A stretch of 64,000 nucleotides of DNA, from assembly GCA_038496675.1 (NCBI GenBank), contig CM076650.1:9170269-9234268 (forward strand), in the 5' to 3' direction. Below the pieces are notes generated by a model. The model was not told where the DNA came from. It did not search any database and saw only the letters and a program-made list of their open reading frames with translations. Below are positions 28,045-39,900 of this stretch, piece after piece. Numbering within the stretch: position 1 is the stretch's first letter; each line of letters starts with the position of its first letter. The stretch is from Rachycentron canadum. Lineage: Eukaryota; Chordata; Actinopteri; Carangiformes; Rachycentridae. A program made the position numbers and the translations under genes.

Positions 28045-28660
28045 TCAAAGGGATGGTTCAGGGCTCACCTGAGCCAACTTTTAAGCCCAATTTTAAATTT
28101 AGAGAGGATGTCTACCTCCTGATCCCAAACTAGGAACTGGTTCCACAGTAGAGGACCCTGGTAGCTGAAGGCCCTGCCTCCCATTCTACTCTTAGAGACT
28201 AGGAATCACAAGTAGTCCTGCATTTAGAGAGCAGCGTGTTCTGTTGGGATAATAGGGAACTATGAGCTCTTTAAGATTTGATTGTACCTGACCGTTAATG
28301 GCATTGTAGGTGAGGAGGAGAATTTAAATTCTACTCTGGTTTTTATAGGGAGCCAATGCAGAGACGCTAACTCAGGAGAGATATCATCTCTTTTCCTAGT
28401 TCCTGTCAGTGCTCTCGCTGCAGCATTTTGAATCAGCTGGAGGCTTTTCACTGAGTTACTGGGACATCCTGATAATAAAGAATTAAAGTAGTTTAGTCTT
28501 AAGTCTAGAAATGCATGGACTAGTTTTTAAGCATCCTTTTGAGATGGGATGTTTATAGTTTTCACAATATTGCGCAGGCAGGAGAAAGCTGTCCCAGATA
28601 CTTGTATGGTTTGTGAAGTTAAAGACATGTCCTGTCATGTCAGTGCAAAGATGGCTGGAG
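28045..28660 (-). mobile_element. LINE 3' remnant (reverse transcriptase C-terminal region)
   Basis: On the minus strand the sequence reads NSLLSGCPS, SVKSLQLIQNAAARALTGTR, KRDDISPELASLHWLPIKTR and, nearer the 3' end, SKSRMGGRAFSYQGPLLWNQ in different frames. This order is the conserved C-terminal part of ORF2 in L2/Rex1-type fish LINEs. Frameshifts and stops are present and the RT core is missing, as expected of a 5'-truncated copy. Confidence 0.88.
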
Positions 28661-29869
28661 CTCTTGGCAATTAAACACAATAATACTACTAATAATTGTA
28701 AAACTTACAGCTCCTTAATAGCTCCTGTGACTGGTAAAGTATGCAGGTTAAAATGTTGACATCTGATCTGAGGTTTAGACTAATGTTAGCTGAGCCGCAT
28801 GCTAAGATGTGTGAAAATTGCCACTGGACACAAGCTAATTCCTTTTGGATAAATGTGAGAATATGATGATTAGTGTAGTTGTTTCTTGCCTTCTTTTAAA
28901 AACATTCATCAATTTGGTTTGATAGGGGGAGCATTAAAGCATCACCTAGGAGGGGGTTTATTGATGCTGTTTGTTTTATAAGCTTGGTGTTTGTTGTCTG
29001 TTTACTGTTCTGTAACGCATAGGTGAACTTACTCAGGTCAACCGAGCACATTTAGTGTTGAATCATATGGTTAGTTAAGATGTCCGGCTACAAGACTCAA
29101 ACCCAGAAAACTAAATGAAGCATGTTTTTCTCAACCTGTGCTTTCTTGGCAAGTAATAGGCTCACTTGCATCATCAGTAAGCAAGGCATTAAAGTGCAAA
29201 TTGAGCACACTTCTGAAATTCATTCTAATTTATGTCTCTGCAGCTGACAGACTAAAGGGTAATGTTGCTTGCCAACTGTCCTCAGTGTTATCACCTTCTC
29301 TGACAGACCTGTGAAGTGGGAAACACTGAGAGGCTAAAAAATGCATCGGTCTGCATCCAATGTGTGTTAGGTTGTTCATTTTGAATTTTTGCTTGCTGAC
29401 TCTTGTTATCAAATTTTGTACATTACAAAAATAGCAATTACCAAAATGTTTTTCATTATAATGGATTCATGTTTAAATACCATTCTGAACCGCAACAACA
29501 GAATTCACTAGCCAATGCAAATAAATGTCAAAGTAAATAACAAGTAGTAGTCAGACTTTCTGGTGATTAAAAACAGATTAACAAAAACAAAATCGCATAC
29601 ACATACTAAATCCTCAGAGTTCACAGATTGCGTTGTATACAACCAGAATAATCGTCTCTCCCATGTAGAAAAGTTTTTCAAAAGTTATTAAAATAAATAA
29701 CAAATAGTAGCCTGACTTTATAATATATGAGCAGATTAACAAAATGGAAGCACAAATTGAGTTTTGATTAATGATCAGAAAGAACAAGGTAACAGAACGG
29801 AAACATGCAATCACTTTTATCTGAGCTTAAAACAAAATTAACTACCTCAGTCCTCACCAAAGTGGACAG
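28661..29869. other. non-coding stretch, possible 3' flank of the hAT remnant
   Basis: No coding signal. Includes a roughly 55-bp direct repeat with a 160-bp period (29531-29590 and 29691-29748) lying just 3' of the minus-strand hAT remnant; it may be part of that element's 3' region. Confidence 0.5.
29531..29748. repeat. direct repeat, about 55 bp, period 160 bp
   Basis: AAATAACAAGTAGTAGTCAG at 29536 recurs as AAATAACAAATAGTAGCCTG at 29696. Both copies continue through GACTTT to CAGATTAACAAAA. Confidence 0.75.
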
Positions 29870-30610
29870 CTTGTCTAATGCTTTTCATTCAGAAAGTAAC
29901 ATGTGCCCATGTTGTGGCGTTGGTCTGGTGTCCGCCTGTTAACCGTGAGACCAGAGAAAACCCTCTCACATGATACTGATGTCCGAGAAATGCAGAGATA
30001 GCTCCTTGTTAGAGTGGCCAGGCTCAAGACACATGCCTGATTAGCTTTCTGCCAGTCAAGAGGTTTAGTATCCAATAAATGGGGGATTGTCGCTCATATT
30101 GGTGTCCACCTCTGCCTGTGGGTCATTCGCTTGTCGAAGGATACTATAGCTCTCTTCCAGGAGCAAAATGATGGCATTGCCCTGGCAGCGCTGCACAACT
30201 ACAACCTGGGCAGCAGACATCGCTGTCATATCCCCCAGTAGCACCAGTGCCAGACTCATCATCATCATCATTGTCATTATCATCATCATCATCAGTGGCC
30301 AATTCCACAGTAGCACAGATTTCCATAAGTTTTGCTGGTTCGCCCACCCACTCATCCGTGTCAATATGTGGTGAACTATGAAGCCTAATTACTGTCCCTC
30401 TTAATTCACAGATGTGCAAAATGTCTTTCTCCACCAATGAACACACTCTGAGTTACCTCCTCAGACCGCCATGCATCGCATCTTTTTCCTGTTAACAAGG
30501 AGGTCCAAACTTTGTTGTTCTCTCTAACATAATGCTTGAGGGTGTTTGCTTCCCAAGTGCTATTACATTGTGCTTGTACCACTGCTACCTTTAAATACGG
30601 CATTAAACAT
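29870..30610 (-). mobile_element. hAT-type transposase remnant (C-terminal dimerisation region)
   Basis: The minus strand at 30075-29875 reads PLDWQKANQ, then LATLTRSYLCISRTSVSCER and VFSGLTVNRR. This is the hAT C-terminal dimerisation motif (W-K, L-A-x-x-Y-L-C, T-S-V-S-E-R-V-F-S). Just upstream, at about 30065-30075, the frame shifts. Further upstream (30446-30144) an acidic Asp-rich run is encoded by an ATC trinucleotide tract (30256-30296). The N-terminal zinc finger and the catalytic core could not be recognised, so this is a broken 3' portion. The upstream limit is uncertain. Confidence 0.82.
30256..30296. repeat. imperfect (ATC)n trinucleotide tract
   Basis: ATCATCATC units broken by a TGTCATT interruption; lies inside the hAT remnant, where it encodes Asp on the minus strand. 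Confidence 0.9.
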
Positions 30611-31728
30611 TTTGCAGTAGTCCGTTCAGTTGAAATGGTCTCACACAGTGAGACTCAGTGAGACATGGCTGTGCACTTGTGGTTGGTTGCACACTATGTT
30701 GATGTAGCCAATAGCCTATATATATATATTTTAACAGTTTAACTGATAGTATCAATTGGTTGAAATTACAATAGTCCTTAATAATTAACTGTTATTAATT
30801 ATAAACTTCACTATTTGTGTTCAGTCTAGACCGGGTTTGTGTGTTCATTTCCTCAAAACGAATACCTCACCCCAACGGTAATAGAAGGTTTGCAAACACC
30901 TCAAGTGATTTAGGGCTACATTACTTTGCTGGTTATATTAGAGAGGCAAGGCATCACATTTCCCAACTGATTAATAGCTTCCTGTATTCTCCTGGATTGA
31001 TGTTTTTTTGGTCTTACAAGTCAAGAAGAAGATGGAATAAAGGCAATTCAAACACACACAACACCTGACTATACAGTGAGTTGTATAGCTAGCGGGACAG
31101 TTAGATCAGTATTGACCTTTCTTGACGAACATAATGTTACTTTTAGAGGAACAGTGCTGATAAAGAAATATCCAGAGAATCAACCTTGGGTAATGAAAAT
31201 ACTCCTGCTGCTTCAGTAAGAATGATACATAGATGTTGGCTCAGTGGTGTTTGTGTCTCTGGCAGCCAAGTAATTCAGAAACATAGTAGAAACAGCAAAT
31301 CCATATCTATCCTGTACTTTCAACATTGCTGGTCCTCTTGGTGAGATTGAGTGCCCGAATCTATTTTGTTTTCACTGTGTCAGAGCCACTACTGGCATAG
31401 CTAGAGTCCTTGTCTTACTTCACAGTCACAGAGACTATTGTTACTAAAGAAAAAGTATCACTGCCGGGCTTTCTTGCAACACCTTACAAACCACAACCAG
31501 CAATTAGCCTGGCTGCCCAGTGTGAGCAGGTGCCTCAGTGACAGTTTAGACTCCAGAGTGTGAGACTTTGGTATACACACCACAGAACCTTAATGGACAA
31601 TAGTGAATAAAACATGAAATTGTTTATGTGACGGTGTTGAATATAGAAAAAACCTTCTGACTGGCACAATTATCACTGAAAAGGCATTTTGACATGCAAT
31701 ACATCATTATGTATTTTATGACCCCGTG

Positions 31729-31757
<29 letters not shown>
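31729..31757. repeat. poly-T run (29)
   Basis: Uninterrupted T29. Confidence 0.92.
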
Positions 31758-31761
<4 letters not shown>

Positions 31762-32769
31762 GTTAAGTAATACAGCTGTGTTTTTGTTCTTGTGTTCTCA
31801 GTAAAATAGCTTTGCTAAGAGAACATGGCTTTACTCAACAAGTTAAACCAAGGATTTAATGACAAGACACCTTGCAATGTCAGTCATGTTGTGACAAGGC
31901 ACAGGGGCCATTGTTAAGTGTGTCTTTTAAACCTAATATAAGTTTTTTGTTGTTGCTAGGGATGTATAAAAAATAAGAATTGTGCCAGAACATAAGCTAC
32001 AGAGTCATCTTTTTTCTGAGTCTGTCTTCAAACATTTCTCAAATACCTGCACCTGCAGCTCACTGAAAGAGTTATTGGTTGCTACTATCAATCCTCCTGT
32101 CGGTATTGACATGAGGTGATCTTCAAATTCAACGGATGGACGGCAAACACAAAGAGGGGGGAACTTTGTACTCAGAAGGCTATGTGTTGAAGATGCTGAT
32201 GCTGTTGAAACCTCATGTTAGTTTCAGATGAAATTTAGAAAGCATTGCAGATCATGGACGATGGATTTTACACCCCATCTTTACCTTGAAGTTGTACTAG
32301 GAAAGGATCCATTTGCAGCCAATACGACCAAGAGAAATGATCACAACGACCAGTAGCTCCTTTGATATGCTGTGCATATTGGCACTTCAGTATTACTTTG
32401 TCATACTTGAAAATAGATACCTTAATATGTTTGATTGGTCATTGTGTCATATCCACCTCCCTCAGAGGATTAAAAAAATTTCTTTCCCAAGCAGCTGTAT
32501 GGCTCCCTTTCACAAAACACTGGACGTCTGGGATGTCAGTAGTGATGCAGTAAAAGAGGATGTTGTAACCTGACATGACAACACATGATGAGAAATCAAT
32601 AGCTTCATCTTTTCACATTCTCTGAAAGCAGTGAAAAGAAAAGGTGGGGTGATGTGTGTCATTTCATTTTTAATGTGAAGAGGATTCATGTGGACCTTGG
32701 CAGACATTGATTGTTGGTCCCATTCGACCAGATGACACAGCTGAATACAGATAATGTACAGATGGAAAC

Positions 32770-32771
<2 letters not shown>

Positions 32772-32804
<33 letters not shown>

Positions 32805-32835
32805 CTATATATCTACATATCTATATATAGATATA
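32772..32835. repeat. compound TG / TATC microsatellite
   Basis: About 14 TG units, then TATCTA units arranged so that the tract is partly self-complementary. Confidence 0.92.
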
Positions 32836-33301
32836 AAAACTCACTCTCCCTCCCTGTATATACACACACACTAGTTTTGTTTTTTTCTATTGGTAGTGGG
32901 GTAAATGGTCACTGTGATTGCTTCTCTTGTCCATACTGGCCACAAAGAGTTCAATTTCAAAAGCAATTTCTCTGTATGTGATGAGGGACAAAGTCCAGAG
33001 TCCTTATTTTGTGCTGAAATTAATTCTAAAATCAAGCTGTGTGAGTCACAAGCAGCGTTTAATAGAATAACACATTTTTATGCTTTCTCGTGTCATCTGT
33101 TTTAGCACCAAATTCCCATGGTGTGTTAGTATCCGTCACCCTGAAGTTAATGATAGACCTAAAAAAAAAAAGTTTTAACTGTGGTTTAGTTTTTCACAAG
33201 CAGAAATTGTTACAGCTTGACAGTATTCATGTTGACTTTGATTCAACCAATTGTTGTTTTGTGTGAGTGTTTACAAACTGTATTTTTCACTACGACACTG
33301 A

Positions 33302-33343
<42 letters not shown>
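33302..33343. repeat. compound TG / GA microsatellite
   Basis: About seven TG units pass directly into about 14 GA units. Confidence 0.95.
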
Positions 33344-36300
33344 TCATCTGCCTTCAAGAAGATTGTTTCATTAGTTAACAAACATTAACCGCTAGAAACA
33401 ACTCTAACCACTATGTACATTCTTACGTTGGTCTGTTTATGGCAATTTTACTGATTGATTTTAAACCCAAAACCAACTAAACACTGTCATATTTTTTCAT
33501 CTTTCACTCAGCACTGTTTGCCCATCAAATTGTCTGTGCTTTTGCTTGTGCTGTCACCCGATGTGTGCAGTGACTTCTGTCTTTGCTGTTCCATAAATTT
33601 ATGCCGCATACATGTTAAAATCAAAGAAAAAGCACCCAGTAGGGGTATCTGTCTGGAAGATTAATACTTTCATGTTGCCCTTATTGTTCTTGAGTTTACC
33701 ACATGCAGCACACTGTACACAAATAAAAATTTTGTTGAAATTACAACAAAACAAGCTACAAATCCGTATGAAAGTACACATGTAAATCAATAGATGTATG
33801 ATTTCATGTGCATGATTTAAGACACTGATTTAAGTGAGGCCAGAGGAGGCCGTCAGAAATGATCTCCTATCATTTTGACAACCATCAAAATGGGATGTAT
33901 CCCTCTGACGCCTTTACTGCAGTGCAGCTGTGTGGCCCTAGTGGAGGCAATATGTACGCCAGATGCTACTCTGAATCAAGCTATTGGCTTTCCTCAGGTT
34001 AATACTGTGAAGGAGTGTATCACAAATTCTAATGGGCCTCAAGTGCTATTGGAATGGGTAAATGTGAGGATCTGTTATCCTGGCTTTGGGGCCGAATAGC
34101 TAAAAAGGGCATGTTTATTTTCTTCTCCTCTCCTCAGTGTACTTGTACTATTCTCCATCTCTAGTGCATTGTCTATTGATTTTCTCCAGTCTCCTCTATC
34201 AGTCAGGCTTTAATAAGACAACACACGTCGCCTTTAAAAGAAATGTATTAGAATGTTAATGGGTCGCACCACAGACCTGTTTGGCTCTCTGCAGCGTTGT
34301 GTGCACACATCCCCGCAATCGTGTTTATGTGTACGTGTGTCCCACCACAATTTCATTAAAACAGCCGACGACAGCATTCATCTTGATAGTTGTGGGGAGT
34401 AAAGAGGGTGGAAAACAAGGAGAATGTGGCAATAGAGGGATGAAGGGATAAGGATGGAAGGAGTCGTAGAAACTGAAGAAGAAACCTCCTCGTGCAGAGT
34501 GGCTTCATCTTCTGTCTTATTGCTCCTGCAGGGACCAATTTATCTTCATTTGGGTTTTTGGCACCAACCCTGAGTCAGACCAGTCGCCTCAAGAAACCAC
34601 ATGAACTCAACATGGCTCTTTAGTCCATGTGGCCCGTGTCTATGGCTTGACCAGTGTTGTTGTTTTTGTTTGTTTTAAAGGCTGATTGTGTTGTTGGAAC
34701 TGAAATATTTCTGACAATCAAATCACAAAGAAAGAAACAATAAGTTTTTCCCCAAATTGTATTTATAAATGGATAAAAAAAATGACCTATTTGGGGATAT
34801 ATTGAATTTATGCTGTTATAGGAAGACCCAATCAACCTCTTGGCCACAACCCATAGGAGGGCAGATCTTTGTTGTCATAACAGGAATCCTCGGTTAGTTT
34901 TAGGTACAGGACCTTCCTCGTGGTTTAACCAATAAATGCGTGATGATGGTCAAACGAAACATCACCATCAGTTTAGGTCTGTCTGATAAATCTCCTGTGT
35001 TTGTTGATCCATTCGTCCGCCACAACTTGTGGGGTTGTTTTTTGGGGGTGGGAAAGTTATTATTTCACACAAATCACATCCATGGATGGTTTGAACTTTT
35101 TTTTTTTTGTGATGATTTATTTATGCCACCAAATTACAATACGTAAAATATGCAATATATAAAGCAGCATATGGGTTGCCAGATCCTGAGCCCAGATTTA
35201 GGTTGAACACGTCATTAACTTCTTTCTGATTTGCAGTTACTTGTCTAATTTCAGGTCTTTTGTTTTATAGTCTGTACTTAGAAAATGAAGCTTAATGTCC
35301 CTGTCAAATTATTGTCATAAAACCTGTAAAAGGTGTTTCGTTGTAACACAGTTCAAAAAAACAAACTAGTGGTGGGAATTTGTGGGGATTTTTTAATCAC
35401 TGCTCGAAATATATATTGTTTATTTAAAAATAAAAATCATTGAAATAAACAGATTGTGTTCTTCATGCTAATAATTTGTTGGTTATGTCTGTTCAACGTT
35501 GTGTGAGACTATATTTCTATCTTGTTTATACACAAAGATACTGAGAAGAAGTAGCAGCAGATCACTGCTATTTATTACCTTTGTTTATACGTTAGTCAAA
35601 TCTTTAGAAAATCTTAGTGTCTGTTTCAATGTCATGCTACATGTCTTAGTGCTCCATAATACATTTTGTATAGGTGTCAATCTCCTTTAGGAGTTGAGGG
35701 CTTCTGCCTTCTCTGTGTCTTTATTGAGCGTTAGCTCAGACCACAACACCCCATCTCTATTCAGCAGGGTATAAATTAACATTGATTTTAGATGTGGTCT
35801 TACTGTAGCGTCGTGGCCTTGGTGGCCAAATAACTAACAATAACCTTCAGAGTACGAGTGGGTGTAGAGGCAGCGAGGGCAAAGAATAAAGACACAGGGG
35901 AAGAGAGAGAGGAAAAGAGCTGCATTATTCTGCCAGTGTACCTCTTCATTACACATAATTGCTGATTAGAACAAAATCTTTTGCTGCCTCCTCTTCTGTG
36001 TATTTGCAGATGCCCAGTTCAGATGAAGATACATTTTGTCTAAATAACACAACTATTATCTGTCGCTGTCTCTTTTTAACCTGTTGATTTTCTGGGTTAT
36101 ATCTAGCACTGACATTATACTGCACTAAAAACGGCCACTGCATTGTGGATTTGTCTCTCTCCTTCTCCTCCTACCCACCCTCACACCCCCTTTTTACCAT
36201 ATGTAACTTCCAAAATCACATGCTGCATGATGCTGGCTTCACCGTATGGAGCTCAGCCGTCAGAAGCTTGTTAATTGTTTTGCTGGTTGAAAAGGAAATG

Positions 36301-36499
36301 GGAAGTGGCGAGTGGAGGCTGGAGAAATCAGAGGGACCCCTGCTGCCATGTCTGGATGCAGCAGTGGCTGCGCAGTGAGAAGAGAAAAGGAGGGAGACGT
36401 AGAGAGTGGGCAGAGTTGTGTCTTTCTGGCTGTATTGCGCTGTGCAGTCTGGTCTAGGTGCCCCACTGACAGCCAAAGATTGATGGATAGAGCTGTGTA

Positions 36500-36900
36500 T
36501 CGCACATAACATCAATTCTGTCCTGCTTTCTCTTTCATTCTGAGTCTTACTCCCTCATCAGTCCTCCCATCCCTCTCTGTACTGCTCTCCCTCTCCCTGC
36601 CTGCCTCCCTCCCTCCCTCCCTCCCTCTCTCCCTCTCTCCCTCCCTCCCCAGCACTGCTCCAGGTCCCTCGTGGTCCCTCTCTTCCGTATTAGTTTCCAA
36701 AAGGCATCTTTAATACTGCCAGAGAGCGCGCTGTGAGGCAGCAAGAAAGCGAGGCAAGCGGATTGCTATCTTTGTGACAGCTTTTCCGCTTGGCAGGCTG
36801 TGTGTGAGCCGGGGCACTGGACTGGACTGTGGTGTTTCGTGGAGGAGGTGGGAGAGGAGGTGGAGGAGCAGGAGGGAGAAGTGAGGGGCAAACCGTACAG
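36500..36900 (+). promoter_or_regulatory. putative 5'UTR / promoter-proximal region of inpp4b
   Basis: This stretch has no ATG on the + strand, is richer in G+C than its surroundings and contains CpGs (for example gagcgcgctgtg near 36724 and ttccgcttgg near 36785). It has a long C/T tract at about 36577-36660, and a G/A-rich run (GGAGGAGG units) at about 36838-36890 directly before the start codon. A possible 3' splice site (ttttccgcttggcag, ending about 36797) would let part of it be the 5' end of an exon joined to an upstream untranslated exon. No TATA box is evident. The transcription start is unknown. Confidence 0.45.
36577..36660. repeat. polypyrimidine (CCCT/CT)n tract near the inpp4b start
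   Basis: Nearly pure C/T sequence with runs of CCCT, about 240-320 bp upstream of the start codon. Confidence 0.9.
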
Positions 36901-36985
36901 ATGGAGGACGGCACCCAACACTTGGGACACTGCATGGTTGACATGAAGGAGCTCAGCGCCAACCCTGAAGGACTGACTGCTGCCG
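36901..36985 (+). CDS. inpp4b: inpp4b coding exon 1 (start codon, residues 1-28)
   Basis: The ATG at 36901 opens a frame of 28 codons plus one base, ending at a consensus donor (CCG|gtgag); intron phase is 1. The peptide begins MEDGTQHLG and runs to GLTAA. It is a hydrophilic, acidic leader of about the length and character of the variable N-terminal tail before the C2 domain in INPP4B. It is the first ATG in this frame, and no ATG in any + frame occurs for about 400 bp upstream, which favours this start. The Kozak context is mediocre (C at -3, G at +4). In-frame ATGs at codons 12 and 15 are possible alternative starts. The frame stays open upstream to a GTG at 36829 with a Gly-rich reading, but that has no ATG and is probably 5'UTR. 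The splice phase matches exon 2, which is the main evidence for this exon because the leader itself is poorly conserved. Confidence 0.85.
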
Positions 36986-39900
36986 GTGAGCTGACTGCAC
37001 TGTGTTGTCTGTCCCCTCTACCCCCTCTTACCTCTGCCCATCCTCATACAGTTTAACTCTGAAACATCTTGGGAGCTGTTACAATGATACGGTTTCTATA
37101 AATGTTTGTCCTAGCGATGTGTAATTTTTGCATATTTCCCTCAATTTGTGTTTGCATTTTTTTTGTCTACAGAGATGGAAATGTGGAATTTGTACGTTGA
37201 AGGGAGAGGGTGGAGGTACCAGAGAGAGATGGAGAGGAAAACAATTTTAAATGCACAATGATCATTAATCAAGGAAATTAATTTAGTGCATTTTTTTGTC
37301 TTATGTGTGTAACATAGTTCTAACATATTAATAAATTATAATCACATGAACATAAAGTATATCCAGAGGAGAGCTAAGACTCATTTGACATTTTTAAAAG
37401 TAAAATGAACATAAAATGTCTTATCAGCCACTTGACACTGGAGTGCTAATGATTTTTGAACAATTTTGGAGCATCATATTGATACTATCATAGTCCAAAG
37501 AAATTATTTTACAACTTACTGACTGCCTTTCTGCTGGTTCCAACTGTGCATTTGATTCTTGTAGTGTGATTGAATCAGATAATTGCTTGTCCCAGAATGT
37601 GGTGAGTCGAGTCAGAAGAGTCTACATACCTGGTTTGAGTTAACATGGAATTTGATTTAGGGGCTCAGCAGAGTGCTGTTTGCACTGTTTGTTGACATGT
37701 CATGTCTACAGATTCTCATGTCTGTTTTTGGCTGTGTGTGTGCTTTGCTTTTTTACTGCAGTCATATTCCATATAGCCTGAAAATATTGTCACTAATGAG
37801 CACTGGCAGAGGCAAACTAGATGTCTCAATGCCCATCACAACAGGAGAATGCTAAAGAGATTAGCCATATCAGTGATGCCACAAAGCCTGCTCTCCAAGT
37901 TTAATACCTTTGCTTACCAAAAGGACACATGCTGCATGCAGCGCCACTAAGCATTTGCATTGGCATGCAAGCTCAACACCATCATCTTCCCCATGGGGAT
38001 AAGTAAATGGAGCCGTACAAGGAGGAATGAAAGCGCAATTCATGATGCTTTGTCTTCTTTCCCTTAAACCACAAAGATACACACTGAACCAGCTTACATG
38101 TACAATGACACGCACACACGGAAATAAGGAAGCGTGTGCACAGCAGTATATACACACATACACAGATCTAAGCATGCATGCTGCACACACAGCTACACAC
38201 ATCTTTAGACTATAACAGTTATGACCTGATCGCGAACCCTAGATATGCACTACTATAAAATCTCACAGTCACAGTTTAGAGATGGCATCTGACAGGTGTG
38301 GGAGTATAACAGTAATGACAAAGACCTCACTCTATCTCTTTTTTGTTTTCCCTAAGCATCCTGGAAGACAAAAGGGAAGAGCAAAGCACATAATTACCAT
38401 GTTTGGCACGAAAGACAGGTTGACAACCCTACATTATCAGTCACAAGGTGAAATAGTTTATCTCCTCCTCCATGACAAGAAAGAAAAGAGGGACCAAACT
38501 GGTGCTGCTCAGTACTTGTTAAGGTGGGACTGACTTGGCATTTTACAAACACAAGGGGTAAAATTATCTTATTCTAACTATTAACTATTCTAACCATAAT
38601 TTGCATGCATGCAAGTGGGTTTTCAATGAAAGCTGCAACATGACTGATATCATTGCACACTGCTTGACACCACGAAACTGTTATGAAGCAAAATGTCTCA
38701 CTCCGTGCTCTTGTTAACCTTCCACCCTCCATCTTCCATTGATGCGACAGTCAAGACCTCTTCAGCACACCCAACTGATTCACAACACTTCATTAAACGC
38801 TGGCAACAAAACCATCTGTCCCCCCTCAATCTCCCAGGGCAGTAATGTGACAATAACTCACTCTCCCATTCAGCACCACTTGTCCTAATGGGATGCCTGT
38901 TTTTGCAAACATCAATCGAATTAGAGGCATGTTAGGCAGGCTGATGACTGAATCTTCAGAAAGGATGTGCAGGTGTTGTTCAGGCAGTTCACACTGCTGA
39001 AAAGAGGAAGTGAGGACAGTGAGATTAGACAGAAAGGAGTTTGAAGAGAGACAACAATTAGTATGTATGTTTCCATGTGCACGTGCAGTGAGGATGAGTA
39101 GAGTTGTTGGCGGTATTTGTGCTCAGGTTGGAATGGTTTATTGAGACACGGCCAGTTTTATCCCTGAAATCTCAAATCCCATGGTGAGCCAGCCATATTA
39201 GTGAATTATTAATATCATCTCAAAATGCAAACTAAATAACATTCACCATATAAACTGGATTTGTTTTTAGGCACGGGCTCTTACATGCAATATCTATTCA
39301 TGAAGAGGATAAGCATGTGTGATTAGGAATGTGTGTTATACGCACTCTCTCAGGGTTTATTGATGCTCTTTTTGCAAATAGTTTGATTTCTTAGTTGAGC
39401 TTGTAGCATAAAAGGGGGACCAGAGCAGCGACAGGCTATATTTTGGAGCTTTTCCACATTTTTTTTGTTTTTTTTGTGGAGTCAGGAATAAGCAGCAATC
39501 CCATGTGAAATCAGTGCACGCACTCCCCCATATTTCTTACTTTCATTCCTCTTTTCACAGTATCTGCTATAAGCCAGTGAGTGGTTATCACACTGTATAG
39601 TGGGTGAGGAAGCAGGGCAATGAGAAGGGAAGAGGGTTAAATGATCATCTGCGAGACGGACAATTTAAGCCCCTGTACATTAATTAACTTTGTCATTCCA
39701 GAGAAATCACCCCGTCTGCACACATCCTAATAAATTACCTTCTCCTCTCCCTTCAGCGTGGCTTTTTCCCCACTGATACCACCTGCAGACAGGGGGTGAT
39801 AGATTGGAGGTACAGTGGGGCTGTGCTGTTATTTCTAGAGCCAGATGAAACTGCAGTATAGCAAGCGGGCACACCTCATTTGCTTTGGGCCCCTCTGGGA

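Larger units (their letters stand above)
30611..36499. other. upstream non-coding DNA before inpp4b exon 1
   Basis: Contains a T29 run (31729-31757), a compound TG/TATC microsatellite (32772-32835) and a TG/GA microsatellite (33302-33343). Two segments (about 33840-34110 and 34230-34380) lack simple repeats and are candidate regulatory DNA. No exon was recognised. Confidence 0.55.

Noticed and set aside
30144..30446. Asp-rich open frame as a possible acidic-domain gene
   Set aside because: Explained by a trinucleotide tract inside the hAT remnant.
36829..36900. In-frame upstream extension of inpp4b exon 1 with a Gly-rich peptide
   Set aside because: It begins at GTG, not ATG, and vertebrate translation would not normally start there; the low-complexity GGAGG run reads as 5'UTR.
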